The notes below the pieces were generated by a model that did no database searches, was not told where the DNA came from, and saw nothing but the letters and a program-made list of their open reading frames with translations. Positions 9,040 through 18,097 of a stretch of 64,000 nt of DNA are shown here, in pieces. The translations under genes and the position numbers were made by a program. The stretch comes from Ramlibacter algicola (GTDB lineage: Bacteria > Pseudomonadota > Gammaproteobacteria > Burkholderiales > Burkholderiaceae_C). The stretch covers positions 1,798,001 to 1,862,000 of the forward strand of contig NZ_JAEDAO010000001.1 in the NCBI RefSeq assembly GCF_016641735.1. Reading direction: 5' to 3'. Positions within the stretch are counted from its first letter, which is position 1, and every line of letters starts with the position of its first letter.

Positions 9040-9065
9040 TCGCTCTTGGCAGAGAGCGGCTATTC
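9040..9065. repeat. Degenerate copy of the GTCCGCTTC hairpin repeat
   Basis: TCGCTCTTGGCAGAGAGCGG then CTATTC lies 20 bases after the oxidase stop and before the small gene at 9094. CGCTCT and AGAGCG pair as a hairpin. The layout (stop codon, hairpin, next small gene) matches other copies. Confidence 0.35.
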
Positions 9066-9093
9066 AGGAAGGTGCCTCTGGTACCGTACCTCC

Positions 9094-9312
9094 ATGATCC
9101 GCGTGGAGTGCACCGCAGGAGGGCCAGGCAGTTCTGCGGAACCCGCGGTCATCTGGTTCGGCACACGGCGCGTCGAGGTGCAGGCCGTCACGGATCGATG
9201 GTTTGGCAGTGACCTCCGATGGTGGAAGGTCGAGACGAGCGACGGGAGCTACATCCTGCGGTTCGATGAATCGACCGGCTCCTGGGACCTGGCTGCAGTC
9301 GTCCGCGAATAG
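9094..9312 (+). CDS. Small protein of unknown function (WWKVETSDG type)
   Basis: 72 residues in mostly beta-strand patterns: AVIWFGTRRVEVQAVTDRW, LRWWKVETSDGSYILRFD and STGSWDLAAVVRE. It resembles a widespread family of small cytosolic beta proteins of unknown role (DUF6504-like) that carry a DRWxxxxxRWWxVExxDGxxYxLRxD pattern. This is recognition by pattern only. No signal peptide is seen. The start at 9094 is the only ATG that keeps the domain compact, although the frame continues upstream through the oxidase gene. It could be co-transcribed with the oxidase, 73 bp away. Confidence 0.6.
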   Translation: MIRVECTAGGPGSSAEPAVIWFGTRRVEVQAVTDRWFGSDLRWWKVETSDGSYILRFDESTGSWDLAAVVRE

Positions 9313-9383
9313 AGCGACTGCCTCCGGCTCTGAGTTCACCTGGACCGGGACGCGCTCGCGCGCGAGCCGCCGCGCGGGCAAAC

Positions 9384-11111
9384 TCAGACGGTCGCCCGTT
9401 TCAGGGATTGCACCGGTCGACCGCCGTGCAGCGCCAGCAGCGCGCGCAACGCCGCCAGCAGCTCCTGTGCGTCGGTGCCGTCACGCGGCACGATGGCCTG
9501 CGCCACGCGCACCGGCAGCACCTGCGCCACCGGCTGGTTCTGCACCGGCATCAAGCAGCGCGCGACTACGCGTTGGCCCATGCAGGCTGCTTCGTCAGGC
9601 CGTAGCGGACCTTCGACCAACATGCCGAACCGCGTATCGCCCAGGCGCGCCACCGTGTCGGGATCGCGCGCGATCGACAAAAGCCGGCCCGCCAGGTGCA
9701 GGGCGAGCTGGTGGTGCTGCGTAGCGCCCCAATTCATGCGCGCCTGCACTTCGTCCTCGAGGTCGACCAGCAACAGGACGCTCGCGTAGCCCATGCGCCG
9801 CGCACGGGCGACCATCTCCTGCAGCCGCGTCTCGAAGACCCGCGCGTTCGGCAGCCCTGTGGCGGGATCGGTGTGGTACAGCCCGAGCAGGCGCCGGCCG
9901 TGCTCTCGGCGGTCCTGGTTGCGCAGCAGCAGGATGCCCAGCAGCGCGGGCAACTCGAGGGCGATGGCGATCGGCATCGAATTCACCGTCAGCGCGCTCA
10001 CCGGGATCAGTCCCGCCGTTCCCGCCAGCGGCAGCATGGCCGTCAGGGCCACGGGCAGCAGCGCATAGAGCATCCAGCGCGCGTGCCGGTCGCCGCGCTG
10101 TGCGGCCCACACCAGGATGGTGGCTCCGGCGACGCAGGCCACCGCCACGACGGGCACCTGCAGCCGGAATCGCCAGGACGGCTCGACGAGCGCGACGCCG
10201 ATCGCGGTCGCAATCCCCGCAACGCAGAGTCCGAGCACCAGCCAGTTCAACCCCTTATGCCGGTCCGCCAGGGAGACCGCCGACGCGATGAACCACAGGA
10301 AGGCGGTTCCAGCGAGCACCGGCAGCAGCAGCGACGAGACATCGTTCCACCACGGTGAATGCGGCCACAACAGCAAGCCGCCGACGCCGGTGGCGGCCGC
10401 TTGCGCCAGCGCCATCGCAGTGACGGCCACGAAATAGCGCACATACGTCATGTCGTGCAGCACGACGCCGCTGATGGCGGCCACGAGCGCCGCCAGGCCC
10501 GCCAGCCCGAAGTAGATGCCCAGCAGCAGCGTCGTCCGCTGTTCCCTGATGCCGGTCAGCTGCCGGTGCACGAGCTCCATCCGCGCGCTGAACGTGTGCG
10601 GGTTCTCGATCTTCAGCAGGTAGCTGCGCGGCGCATCCGGGCTGACCGCGACCGGCAGCAGCGGATAACGGTGCGGCACCGGCCACTGCGCGACGGGCAC
10701 CGTGTCGCCGGCCTGCGCCACTTGGACTGCGCCCTCGGCGGTCACTTCGAACAGCGTCGCGAGGTTGACGGAGGGGTACTCGATCTGCAGCAGCCAGCCT
10801 TCACCCTGGAGTGGTGGGACCTTGAAGCGGAACCAGAGAGCCTGCCCGGTGGTCAGGCGATGGATCCCGCCCTTGGGCGAGAGTTGCCAGGCAATCGCAT
10901 CGTTGCGCGCGACGTCCGCGGCCGTCCACCGGCCCTGCTGGTCCATGGCCCATTGCGCCGCGCCATCGAGCGGGAACACGTTGCGGTCCTCCTGCGGCGC
11001 AAGCTGCTGCGCCAGGGCGAAGGTGCACAGGAGGAGTCCGGCGGCGGCGACTGCGAGACGCGCCAGGAAGCGAAGCACTGGGTGGGAATCGGAGTGGAGC
11101 GGCCCTGCCAT
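9384..11111 (-). CDS. 7TM-DISM receptor with a degenerate GGDEF domain
   Basis: Membrane signalling protein of 575 residues. It has a signal sequence (residues 13-35), then a periplasmic 7TMR-DISMED2 domain (about 40-185: NVFPLDGAAQWAMD, LWFRFKVPPLQ, SYLLKIENPHTFSARMEL). Seven membrane helices follow (about 195-395). The C-terminal domain begins with the diguanylate-cyclase entry HTDPATGLPNARVFETRL, but the active-site loop reads GDTRFGM where GGDEF is required. It is therefore predicted to be catalytically dead, perhaps a c-di-GMP or protein-binding module. The ligand is unknown; DISMED2 domains resemble carbohydrate-binding folds. No operon partner is seen. Confidence 0.82.
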   Translation of the reverse strand: MAGPLHSDSHPVLRFLARLAVAAAGLLLCTFALAQQLAPQEDRNVFPLDGAAQWAMDQQGRWTAADVARNDAIAWQLSPKGGIHRLTTGQALWFRFKVPPLQGEGWLLQIEYPSVNLATLFEVTAEGAVQVAQAGDTVPVAQWPVPHRYPLLPVAVSPDAPRSYLLKIENPHTFSARMELVHRQLTGIREQRTTLLLGIYFGLAGLAALVAAISGVVLHDMTYVRYFVAVTAMALAQAAATGVGGLLLWPHSPWWNDVSSLLLPVLAGTAFLWFIASAVSLADRHKGLNWLVLGLCVAGIATAIGVALVEPSWRFRLQVPVVAVACVAGATILVWAAQRGDRHARWMLYALLPVALTAMLPLAGTAGLIPVSALTVNSMPIAIALELPALLGILLLRNQDRREHGRRLLGLYHTDPATGLPNARVFETRLQEMVARARRMGYASVLLLVDLEDEVQARMNWGATQHHQLALHLAGRLLSIARDPDTVARLGDTRFGMLVEGPLRPDEAACMGQRVVARCLMPVQNQPVAQVLPVRVAQAIVPRDGTDAQELLAALRALLALHGGRPVQSLKRATV

Positions 11112-11146
11112 TGTGGACCAGTGGCTGGGCGGGGTCGCGCCTGCAC

Positions 11147-11337
11147 ATGAAGGCGCTGGTCGAAGCGCGACTCTTCAAGGACACGAAATCGGAAGCACGT
11201 TGATCGAAGTAGCTGTCGATGCGTGCCGGTGCACGTCGCCGCGCGGCTACATCGGCCTGAACACTAGCCAGAACGCGATCGGGTTCTATCGGCGCCTGGG
11301 CTTCCGGGACGTGTTCGATGCGCCACCACCCCGATAA
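11147..11337 (+). pseudogene. GNAT acetyltransferase remnant
   Basis: The frame ending at 11337 reads HEIGSTLIEVAVDACR, then RGYIGLNTSQNAIGFYRRLG and FRDVFDAPP. This is the C-terminal half of a GNAT fold: the Q/RxxGIGxxLI acetyl-CoA loop, then the NxxAxxFYxxLGF signature. The acceptor-binding N-terminal half is absent, and the piece before it (KALVEARLFKDTKSEAR) lies in another frame from ATG 11147. It is a truncated, frameshifted relic whose upstream part was lost next to the DISM receptor. Confidence 0.6.
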
Positions 11338-11642
11338 GGGCGTCCGGTTCCAATTGGATTTCCGAGGTCTGCTTCCGGCCAAAACCGGACATGACCGTGT
11401 CAGGGTGACACGCGATTTCAATCCAATGGATTCAGCCGGGCGCGTCAGGGGCGCTGCCGACCCCGGCGGCCGCATCGATGGCCTGACGTGCGGCGCGGCC
11501 TGAGGAGGCAGTCGCGCCTTCTGCCGTCCTGCGCCGCGCGCCTTCGCCACGCGTTGCTTTGCACGATGGACGCCTGGCCAGGCTTTTACCGCGGTTACGG
11601 CTGTCACCCCACCTGCTCAGCACGTCTGCAAGTCGGCGCGAT
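11338..11642. other. Intergenic stretch without a gene
   Basis: This 305-bp region lies between the GNAT relic and the 3' end of the minus-strand hybrid kinase. I see no supported coding sequence. Around 11344-11398 there is a degenerate relative of the hairpin repeats (GTCCGGTTCC, then TCTGCTTCCGGCC and AAAACCGGACA). Confidence 0.4.
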
Positions 11643-14009
11643 TTATGAGTGTGCGATGGGGGCGACGATCTCTGCCAGCACGGCCACGTCCGCAGGCTTT
11701 ACCAAGTGGTGCTGGAAGCCCGAAGCCTTCGAGATCACGCGATCGTGTGGCTGGCCATAGCCAGTGAGCGCCACAAACGTGGAGTTCCGCGCTGCTGCTT
11801 GCTCACGCAGTCGCTGCGCCAATTCGTAGCCAGTCATGTCCGGCAAGCCGATGTCGAGAATGAACGCATCCCAGGGAGTCGTGGCTTGTGCCGCCTGCCG
11901 GAGGGCGCCGTGAGCATCATGAGCGAGCGTCACGGAGTGCCCCATCAACTCCAACAGATCGCGCAGCGTCTCGGCCGCATCGACGTTGTCGTCGACCACG
12001 AAAATGCGGGCCGCACCAGCTCTGGGGTTGACCGCCGGCTCCGGGGCGACAGGGTGCACTGGCGCCAGCGGCAACTCGACGCGGAACGTGCTTCCCTTGT
12101 GCAGGCCCGGGCTGTTGGCGCGCACTTCGCCTCCATGCAGCTGCACTAGGGTGCGGACCAGCGCCAAGCCGATTCCGAGCCCGCCCTGGCTGCGGTCGGG
12201 GGTGCGTTCGGCCTGCGTGAACAACTCGAACACATGAAGGATCATGTCGGCCGCGATTCCCACTCCGTTGTCGGTGACAGTGAGCACCGCACGGCCGCCT
12301 TCGGGGGCAAGCGCCACCTCGATGACACCGCCTTGCGGCGTGTACTTGGCCGCGTTGTTCAGCAAGTTGGCAACGATCTGAACCAGCCGGTGAAAGTCCC
12401 CCCGCACGGTGCAGGTGCCGGCTCCAAGACGAGTGCGCAATTCATGGTCGCGTGACTGCACGAGCGGCTTGACCTGCTCCACTGCCGCAGACACGACAGT
12501 GCGCATGTCCACAGCGTGCAGCTCCAGCTGAACCAATCCTCGCGTGACGCGCGAAACGTCCAAGAGGTCGTCCACCAGTTTCGTCAGATGACTGACCTGC
12601 CGTGAGATCACCTTGCTGGCCTCGTCGACGCGCTGCGGCTCGCCACGTGCAAGCTTCAACACTTGTGCGGCGGTGCTGATCGGTGCCAGCGGGTTGCGCA
12701 GCTCGTGGGCGAGCATGGCGAGAAATTCGTCTTTGCGGCGATCGGACAGGCGCAATGTCTCGAGCATCTGGTCGCGTTCCGCCTCTACGCGCCGCCGTTC
12801 CTCGACGTCGAGCAGCACTCCCGGAAAGCGAACCGGGTGACCCTGGTCGTCCATTTCAGCGCGCCCGCTCGCCTCGACCCAGCAATAGGCGCCATTCCGC
12901 AGCACGCGGTACTGGCAGCGGTACGGGCCGCCCAGCTGCAGGACGCGTTCCAATTCCTGCCTCACCCGTGGCGCATCCTCGGGATGGATCGCGGCAAATG
13001 CGTAACTTATTGGGGCGCCGGTTCGCAGTGTCGCGGGATCGAGGCCGAAACAAAGGGCGAAGCGTTCGTCAGCGACGAAACGGTCTTCCGGAATGCTCCA
13101 GACCCATGTGCCGACGATGGCGCCCGCGTCCAGTGCCAACTGCACGCGCTCGAATGACGCCGTGAGTTCCTCCTGAAGCTGACGCCGCTCTGTGACATCC
13201 TGGAAGACTGCGGCAATGCCGTCGGCCACCGGGAACGCCCGGACTTCGAACCAGCGTTCACGGCCGTCCGTGAAGCGGTACAAGTGTTCCAACGACTGCG
13301 CGCGGCGCTCGGCAGCGACTTGCCGGTACATGTGGCCCACCGAGCCCTCCCGCGTGCCAGGGAACAGCTCCCAGTGATTGCGGCCGATGAGCACTTCACG
13401 CGGCAACTGCACCATCCTCATCGTCGCCTGATTCACCTCCAAGAGGTTGAACTCGCTGTCGAAGAGCACGAAGCCCTCTTCCATGTTCTCGAGCACGCCC
13501 CGATGCCGAGACTCGCTCTCGCTGAGGCGGCGCTCGGCTAGGATTTGCGCCGTGATCTCGTTGCAGGCGCAGTAGAACCCGCCGATCTCACCAGACTCGG
13601 CACGCAGAGGCGCGTAGAAGAAGGAGAAGTGCGCTTCTTCGCGATACCCTCGGCGCTCCATCCACAACTCGATGTCATCCATCTGGACCGGCTCGCCACC
13701 ATAGGCGGCGTGCACGATCGGCGCCAGCGACTCGCGGATCTCGTGCCAGACATCAAGGAAGTCGCGGGTGAGCGCTGCCGGGTGCTTGCTCGCAAGGATC
13801 GTGGCATAGGCATCGTTGTAGAGCAGGCAGCGGGATTCCCCCCAGACGATGAACATGGGCTGGTTCGAAGCCAGCATGATCGGCGCCAGCGTCTTCAACG
13901 CCGCGTCCCATTCTTGGGGCGCACCGAGGGCCGTGGCCTCCCAATCCGTCGTTCGCAGGCGCTGGGCCATCGGCGTCGTCGCCGCAAAAAGGTATGGAGT
14001 TCTCTTCAT
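11643..14009 (-). CDS. PAS-rich hybrid sensor histidine kinase/response regulator
   Basis: Cytoplasmic-looking hybrid kinase of 788 residues with no membrane helices. It has three PAS-type sensors at about 35-165 (PMFIVWGESRCLLYND), 170-280 (ENMEEGFVLFDSEFNLLEVN) and 290-405 (GTWVWSIPEDRF, with the PAC end FPGVLLDVEERR). HisKA has the H-box AMLAHELRNPLAPIS with His435. The ATPase domain has NLLNNAAKYTPQGG, DNGVGI and GGLGIGLALV. A C-terminal receiver (about 668-785) has VVDDN, Asp719 in LDIGLPDM and VKPAD. No DNA-binding output is present, so phosphate probably passes to a phosphotransfer protein elsewhere. It is paired head-to-head with a similar hybrid kinase, and the two share core architecture. 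Confidence 0.9.
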   Translation of the reverse strand: MKRTPYLFAATTPMAQRLRTTDWEATALGAPQEWDAALKTLAPIMLASNQPMFIVWGESRCLLYNDAYATILASKHPAALTRDFLDVWHEIRESLAPIVHAAYGGEPVQMDDIELWMERRGYREEAHFSFFYAPLRAESGEIGGFYCACNEITAQILAERRLSESESRHRGVLENMEEGFVLFDSEFNLLEVNQATMRMVQLPREVLIGRNHWELFPGTREGSVGHMYRQVAAERRAQSLEHLYRFTDGRERWFEVRAFPVADGIAAVFQDVTERRQLQEELTASFERVQLALDAGAIVGTWVWSIPEDRFVADERFALCFGLDPATLRTGAPISYAFAAIHPEDAPRVRQELERVLQLGGPYRCQYRVLRNGAYCWVEASGRAEMDDQGHPVRFPGVLLDVEERRRVEAERDQMLETLRLSDRRKDEFLAMLAHELRNPLAPISTAAQVLKLARGEPQRVDEASKVISRQVSHLTKLVDDLLDVSRVTRGLVQLELHAVDMRTVVSAAVEQVKPLVQSRDHELRTRLGAGTCTVRGDFHRLVQIVANLLNNAAKYTPQGGVIEVALAPEGGRAVLTVTDNGVGIAADMILHVFELFTQAERTPDRSQGGLGIGLALVRTLVQLHGGEVRANSPGLHKGSTFRVELPLAPVHPVAPEPAVNPRAGAARIFVVDDNVDAAETLRDLLELMGHSVTLAHDAHGALRQAAQATTPWDAFILDIGLPDMTGYELAQRLREQAAARNSTFVALTGYGQPHDRVISKASGFQHHLVKPADVAVLAEIVAPIAHS

Positions 14010-14176
14010 CTACGCCTACTCAGGATGAGAAGCATGGTACCCCCTGGGATCCGCTTATCTTGCTGCGCTGGTCAGGCCCCCTCGCTCTGACGAGTAGAGC
14101 TGCATCGCGATGCATCCGAGGTGCTCGCGGCCCCCTCGTGCGTAGGCTGGGTATGCACCACGTCTGGCGCGCTGAA

Positions 14177-14664
14177 CTAGGCAGCAGGTGATTGGTGCGT
14201 CAGGTCTTGACGCGGGCCCGATCGGCGCATGCCACGCGCGAGCAGCCAGGCGCCGCCGACGAGTGCGCCGGTCATGAGACCGGCCATCCCGCCCGAGGGC
14301 TGCAGCAGCCGGTTGAAGTACTGGACTGGATTCGGGCGGTGGTCGATCGTGCGTCTTTGGCTATCGCTGGACGGTTCTACAGGTTGCCAGTGCTGCCGGA
14401 CGAAGGCTCGCCGCGCCACTGGCGTCGCACGAGTGCGGGCGCGCGGGCATCCATCAGTGCAGGCACCAGTGCGGACGCGACACCATTGAACGCCGCGCCA
14501 CCCCCAATCTCCACGTCGCCGCGGGTGGACCACGGCTTCCAGGATGTCGCGGCGGCATCGTGCCGGTCGTACAGCAACCAGTCGTGGCGCTTCCAGCGGG
14601 GATGCACGACGTGCTCGATCAGGGGAGTCGCGATGCAGGCGGGCTTCACCAGTACGACGGCCAC
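14177..14664 (-). pseudogene. Possible decayed gene in the kinase-kinase intergenic region
   Basis: The 885 bp between the two divergent kinases contain no intact gene. On the minus strand, one frame from 14664 reads VVLVKPACIATPLIEHVV, HDWLLYDRHDAAATSWKPW and GAAFNGVASALVPALMDARA, then ends at 14377. Another frame overlapping it continues to 14177 as PNPVQYFNRLLQPSGGMAGL then a membrane-like MTGALVGGAWLLARGMRR. A single shift near 14400 would join them into one small protein with a C-terminal membrane helix. No family is recognised. The rest of the region (14010-14176 and 14665-14894) shows nothing beyond the SD of the plus-strand kinase. Confidence 0.25.
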
Positions 14665-14894
14665 GCGCGAGCCGTGACTACCAATTTCGCCCCTGAAAGG
14701 GCCTGCAGCGTGCCGCCTGGCTTGGGTTGCAGGGGGTAGGTGACCCGTTCAGCGACGGGCTTCGAATGGGATGCGCCTGCGAGCTCCCCGGGATGTCAGC
14801 TTGCTCCTACGTCGGGTTGCGCTCTACGCTGATAAGCTAACGAAGGCTTCCGATTTGGCGCGCTCCAACGTCCGTCAAGCCAAAGGAGCTCTCC

Positions 14895-17126
14895 TTGATT
14901 GACGCTACTCACTCGACACTATTGCTCCGGCCAGCGGCAGGCGACCACAGGGTCCGCATCTACGATCACGATGAAAGACTGGTCGAGGAAGTCGCGGATT
15001 TCCTGGATGAAGCGTTGCGGGGCGGAGGACTCGCGATCGCAATTGCGACTCCTCCGCATCGGGCAGAACTGTCGCGCCGTTTAAGTGGATTCTCAGGCGT
15101 GCTTGGAAAGTCGGAGACTGCCTGGTACACGGGCAGCCTGATCCTGCTCGACGCGGATGAGACCATGGCGCGCTTCATGAAAAACGGCGAGCCGGACGCT
15201 GCCATGTTCGAGGCCACCATAGGCCCTTTGCTCGCGCAAGTACCCGGCGGAAAGGCACTGCACGCGTTCGGAGAGATGGTTGCCGTGCTGTGCGAGCGGG
15301 ACAACTACGAAGGCGCGTTGCGCCTCGAGAGCCTCTGGAACGACATCGCGCGACGGCACCAGTTCGTCTTGTTTTGCGGGTACGCGCAGGACCTCTTCAC
15401 GTCGTCGCGCGGTGCATCAGCCTACCAGCACGTCTGTGCGGCGCACACCAGTGTGCTCAGCATTTATCGAACCCTGCCTCGTTCGTCGGACGCGGCGTCG
15501 CGCATCGCAGCCGGCAATCTGGAGTCGCTGCAGTTCGAGGTGCAGCGGCGCCGGGAGGCGGAGGTCACGCTGCGCAAGCGCGAGCGAGAGCTCGCGGAAT
15601 TTCTGGACAACGCCAGCGAGGGCATTCACAAGGTCGCTGCAGACGGCACTGTGCTGTACGCCAACCGCGCAGAGTTGTCCATGCTCGGCTATGAGTGGCA
15701 TGAGTATGTCGGGCACCACATCGCCAAGTTCTACGTCGATGGGCGGCAGGCCATGTCCATCCTCAGTCGCCTCGCCAGTGGCGAAGTCTTGCGTGATGAA
15801 CCAGCCACGCTACTGTGCAAGGATGGCAGCACACGGTCCGTCCTCATCTACTCGAACGGCTACTTCGAGGAAGGACAACTGCGTTACACCCGATGCTTCA
15901 CGCGCGACATCAGTCAGCAGGTGCTGGCGCACCGTGAGCTCGAACAGACTCTTGCGGACCGGGAGCGGCTCCTGAACGAACTGCAGAAGGCTGACCGCGC
16001 AAAAGACGAGTTCCTCGCTTTACTCGGACACGAGCTACGGAACCCTTTGGCGCCGATTGCGACGGCGTTGCAGCTGATGCAGGTCCGCGCTGACGGGGAG
16101 ACGGAACGCGAGCGGGCAATCATCCAGCGCCAAGTCGATCACCTGATACGCCTGGTCGACGATCTGGTCGATATCTCGCGGATCACTCGCGGCAAGGTGG
16201 AACTGAAACGCAGCTCGGTACGGATCCACTCCTTGTTGGAGCGAGCCGTCGAACAAGTCACCCCGCTGGTCCAACAACGTGGACACAGGCTCGAGGTCGA
16301 AGCAGACCAGGATCTCGTGTGCGACGGTGACTTCGTGCGGCTCGCGCAGATCGTTGCCAACCTGCTGTCGAACGCAGCACGCTACACGGACGCCGGAGGT
16401 CTCATCCAGCTTTCCGCACGCGCTGCAGGTCCGGACAGGATCTCGATCCACGTGAAGGACAACGGGCGAGGTATGTCGCCGGAGTTGATGGAGCGGCTGT
16501 TCGAACCCTTTGTCCAGGGTCCGCGAGGCATCGATCGCGCAGAGGGCGGACTGGGCATCGGCCTTGCTCTTGTGCGCAGCCTCGTGGAGCTGCACGGGGG
16601 CACTGTGCGCGCGGAAAGCGACGGACCTGCCAAGGGCAGTGAGTTCACGGTCTTGTTGCCGCGAAGCCAGCCCTCAGCGCCGGCCGCGCTTGACTCTGCT
16701 CCCGACGAGCACCGGACAGCGCCGATCTCCCTTCGCATCCTCTTGGTCGATGACAATGCGGACGCCGTCGAGACGCTGGGTGAGCTTCTCGCCATGGAAG
16801 GGCACGAAGTGGTGACGTTCACGAATCCCACGACAGCCCTTGCCAACCTGGCGGATTACCGCCCGCACGTCGCCATCTTGGACATCGGGCTACCCGAGAT
16901 GGATGGCTACGAACTGGGCCAGCGCGTGCGGCGATTGGCCGGCGACGGGTGTCTACTCATCGCGCTCACTGGCTACGGTCAGGAGGCAGACAAAGCGCGC
17001 AGTCGTGCTGCGCGTTTCGATCATCACCTCGTGAAGCCTGTCAAGTACCCAGAACTGCTGGCCGTCCTTCCGTGCCCTGGGGGCGCTCACGGGCGCTCTC
17101 GTCCCGGCGAGGGCAGTACTAGCTAG
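14895..17126 (+). CDS. MEDS-PAS hybrid histidine kinase/response regulator (TTG start)
   Basis: Soluble hybrid kinase of 743 residues. Residues about 5-190 form a MEDS domain (DcmR-type sensor: HRVRIYDHDERLVEEVADFL, GGGLAIAIATPPHRAEL, LILLDADETMARFM, LFCGYAQDLF), a class linked to one-carbon and hydrocarbon sensing. A PAS domain follows (about 230-345; GIHKVAADGTVLYANRAEL). HisKA carries LLGHELRNPLAPIA with His379. The ATPase has NLLSNAARYTDAGG, DNGRGM and GGLGIGLALV. The receiver (about 611-735) has LVDDN, Asp663 in LDIGLPEMDG and VKP. The TTG at 14895 is the start: AAAGGAG lies 7-13 bases upstream and no ATG precedes the MEDS domain. It is divergent from the other hybrid kinase. Confidence 0.9.
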   Translation: MIDATHSTLLLRPAAGDHRVRIYDHDERLVEEVADFLDEALRGGGLAIAIATPPHRAELSRRLSGFSGVLGKSETAWYTGSLILLDADETMARFMKNGEPDAAMFEATIGPLLAQVPGGKALHAFGEMVAVLCERDNYEGALRLESLWNDIARRHQFVLFCGYAQDLFTSSRGASAYQHVCAAHTSVLSIYRTLPRSSDAASRIAAGNLESLQFEVQRRREAEVTLRKRERELAEFLDNASEGIHKVAADGTVLYANRAELSMLGYEWHEYVGHHIAKFYVDGRQAMSILSRLASGEVLRDEPATLLCKDGSTRSVLIYSNGYFEEGQLRYTRCFTRDISQQVLAHRELEQTLADRERLLNELQKADRAKDEFLALLGHELRNPLAPIATALQLMQVRADGETERERAIIQRQVDHLIRLVDDLVDISRITRGKVELKRSSVRIHSLLERAVEQVTPLVQQRGHRLEVEADQDLVCDGDFVRLAQIVANLLSNAARYTDAGGLIQLSARAAGPDRISIHVKDNGRGMSPELMERLFEPFVQGPRGIDRAEGGLGIGLALVRSLVELHGGTVRAESDGPAKGSEFTVLLPRSQPSAPAALDSAPDEHRTAPISLRILLVDDNADAVETLGELLAMEGHEVVTFTNPTTALANLADYRPHVAILDIGLPEMDGYELGQRVRRLAGDGCLLIALTGYGQEADKARSRAARFDHHLVKPVKYPELLAVLPCPGGAHGRSRPGEGSTS

Positions 17127-17141
17127 TTAACTCGCGCTCTC

Positions 17142-17381
17142 ATGGAACCGCAAGCAAGGTCACGAGACAGATTTGTGAGCGCCGTCCAAGCTGAACACAG
17201 TGCACTTGACACTATGCGACGGTGCCCTCGGGAAAGTGCGGAGTACGAGGACGCTTGGCGGCGGTGGCAGTCTGCAATCGCGGAGGTGCAAGCGTCGGTT
17301 GAGGAACTCCTAGCCCTGGAAGAAGCCGTCGATAGGGCGGGCCGCGTTCATGCGGGTAAACGGCATGACATGCCGGGATGA
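17142..17381 (+). CDS. Small helical protein of unknown function
   Basis: 79 residues, mostly charged helix: RDRFVSAVQAEHSALDTM, then SAEYEDAWRRWQSAIAEVQA and SVEELLALEEAVDRAGR, likely a coiled-coil hairpin. It starts 15 bp after the MEDS kinase and its stop overlaps the ATG of the broken trpF-like gene (ATGA). It therefore probably belonged to the same transcript. No family is recognised. Codon use fits the neighbours, but the support is mostly positional. Confidence 0.45.
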   Translation: MEPQARSRDRFVSAVQAEHSALDTMRRCPRESAEYEDAWRRWQSAIAEVQASVEELLALEEAVDRAGRVHAGKRHDMPG

Positions 17382-18030
17382 CGCGGACGCGACTGAAGAT
17401 CTGCTGCATCGGCAGCGCCGAGAAAGCGCAGCTCGCCATGCGTGCAGGAGTGGACGCGCTCGGCCTGGGGCTCGATGCCGAGCGGCCCTGGGGTGATCGA
17501 AGACGGATTGATCCGCGACATCGTCCGCGAGGTGCCCGCGGGCGTGTCTTCGTTCCTCCTTACGCAGGAACGCCGCGCCGAAAGCATCGCGACCACGCTG
17601 CTGCGGCGTGTCGACGGTGCAAGTGGTCGACCACGCGAGGTCGCCCGCCTACGCGGGATGCTCCCCTACCTTCGTGTGGTGCAGGTCGTGCACGTGGAAG
17701 GCGCGGATGCGCTGGACCTGCTCAGGGCCTACGAGCCGCACGTCCGAGCCTTCCTGCTCGATTCCGGCAGCCCGAAGGCTCCCATCCGTTTGCTCGGTGG
17801 CACAGGGCGTGTGCACGACGTCAGCCCCCTTTTCGTCCGTCAGTCCCGTCGACCGGTGTTCCTGGCCGGCGGACTTCATGCAGGGACGCGGTTCGGCGCG
17901 TGCGCCCCTTCGGGCTCCATATTTGCTCTGGGGTGCGGACAGAGGGGCTCTCGACGCAGACAAGCTGCGCAGCTACGTGGATGCCGTTCTCGTGGCAGAC
18001 ATGTATACGAGCGCTGCGGTCATTTTGTGA
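17378..18030 (+). pseudogene. trpF-like (phosphoribosylanthranilate isomerase homologue) with three frameshifts
   Basis: A TIM-barrel gene is spread over all three plus frames. Frame 1 from ATG 17378 reads RLKICCIGSAEKAQLAMRAG and VDALGL (family start KICGI...A..AGADALG). Near 17473 it moves to frame 2: MPSGPGVIEDGLIRDIV, VSSFLLTQERRAESIA, YLRVVQVVHVEGADAL, AFLLDSGSP and PVFLAGGLHAG. Near 17885 frame 1 resumes with AVRRVRPFGLHICSGVRTEG, and near 17945 frame 3 gives ALDADKLRSYVDAVLVAD. A few codons after GGLHAG are also lost. The protein is a TrpF homologue of the divergent MPSGPGVI type, probably not the biosynthetic TrpF. Three shifts make sequencing error unlikely, so this is a decayed gene. 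Confidence 0.8.
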
Positions 18031-18097
18031 CTGGCGCGCCCTCTCCATTGAAGGCGACCACTGGCGACTCACCGCGAGGTCGGGGAAGCCGATGCCT

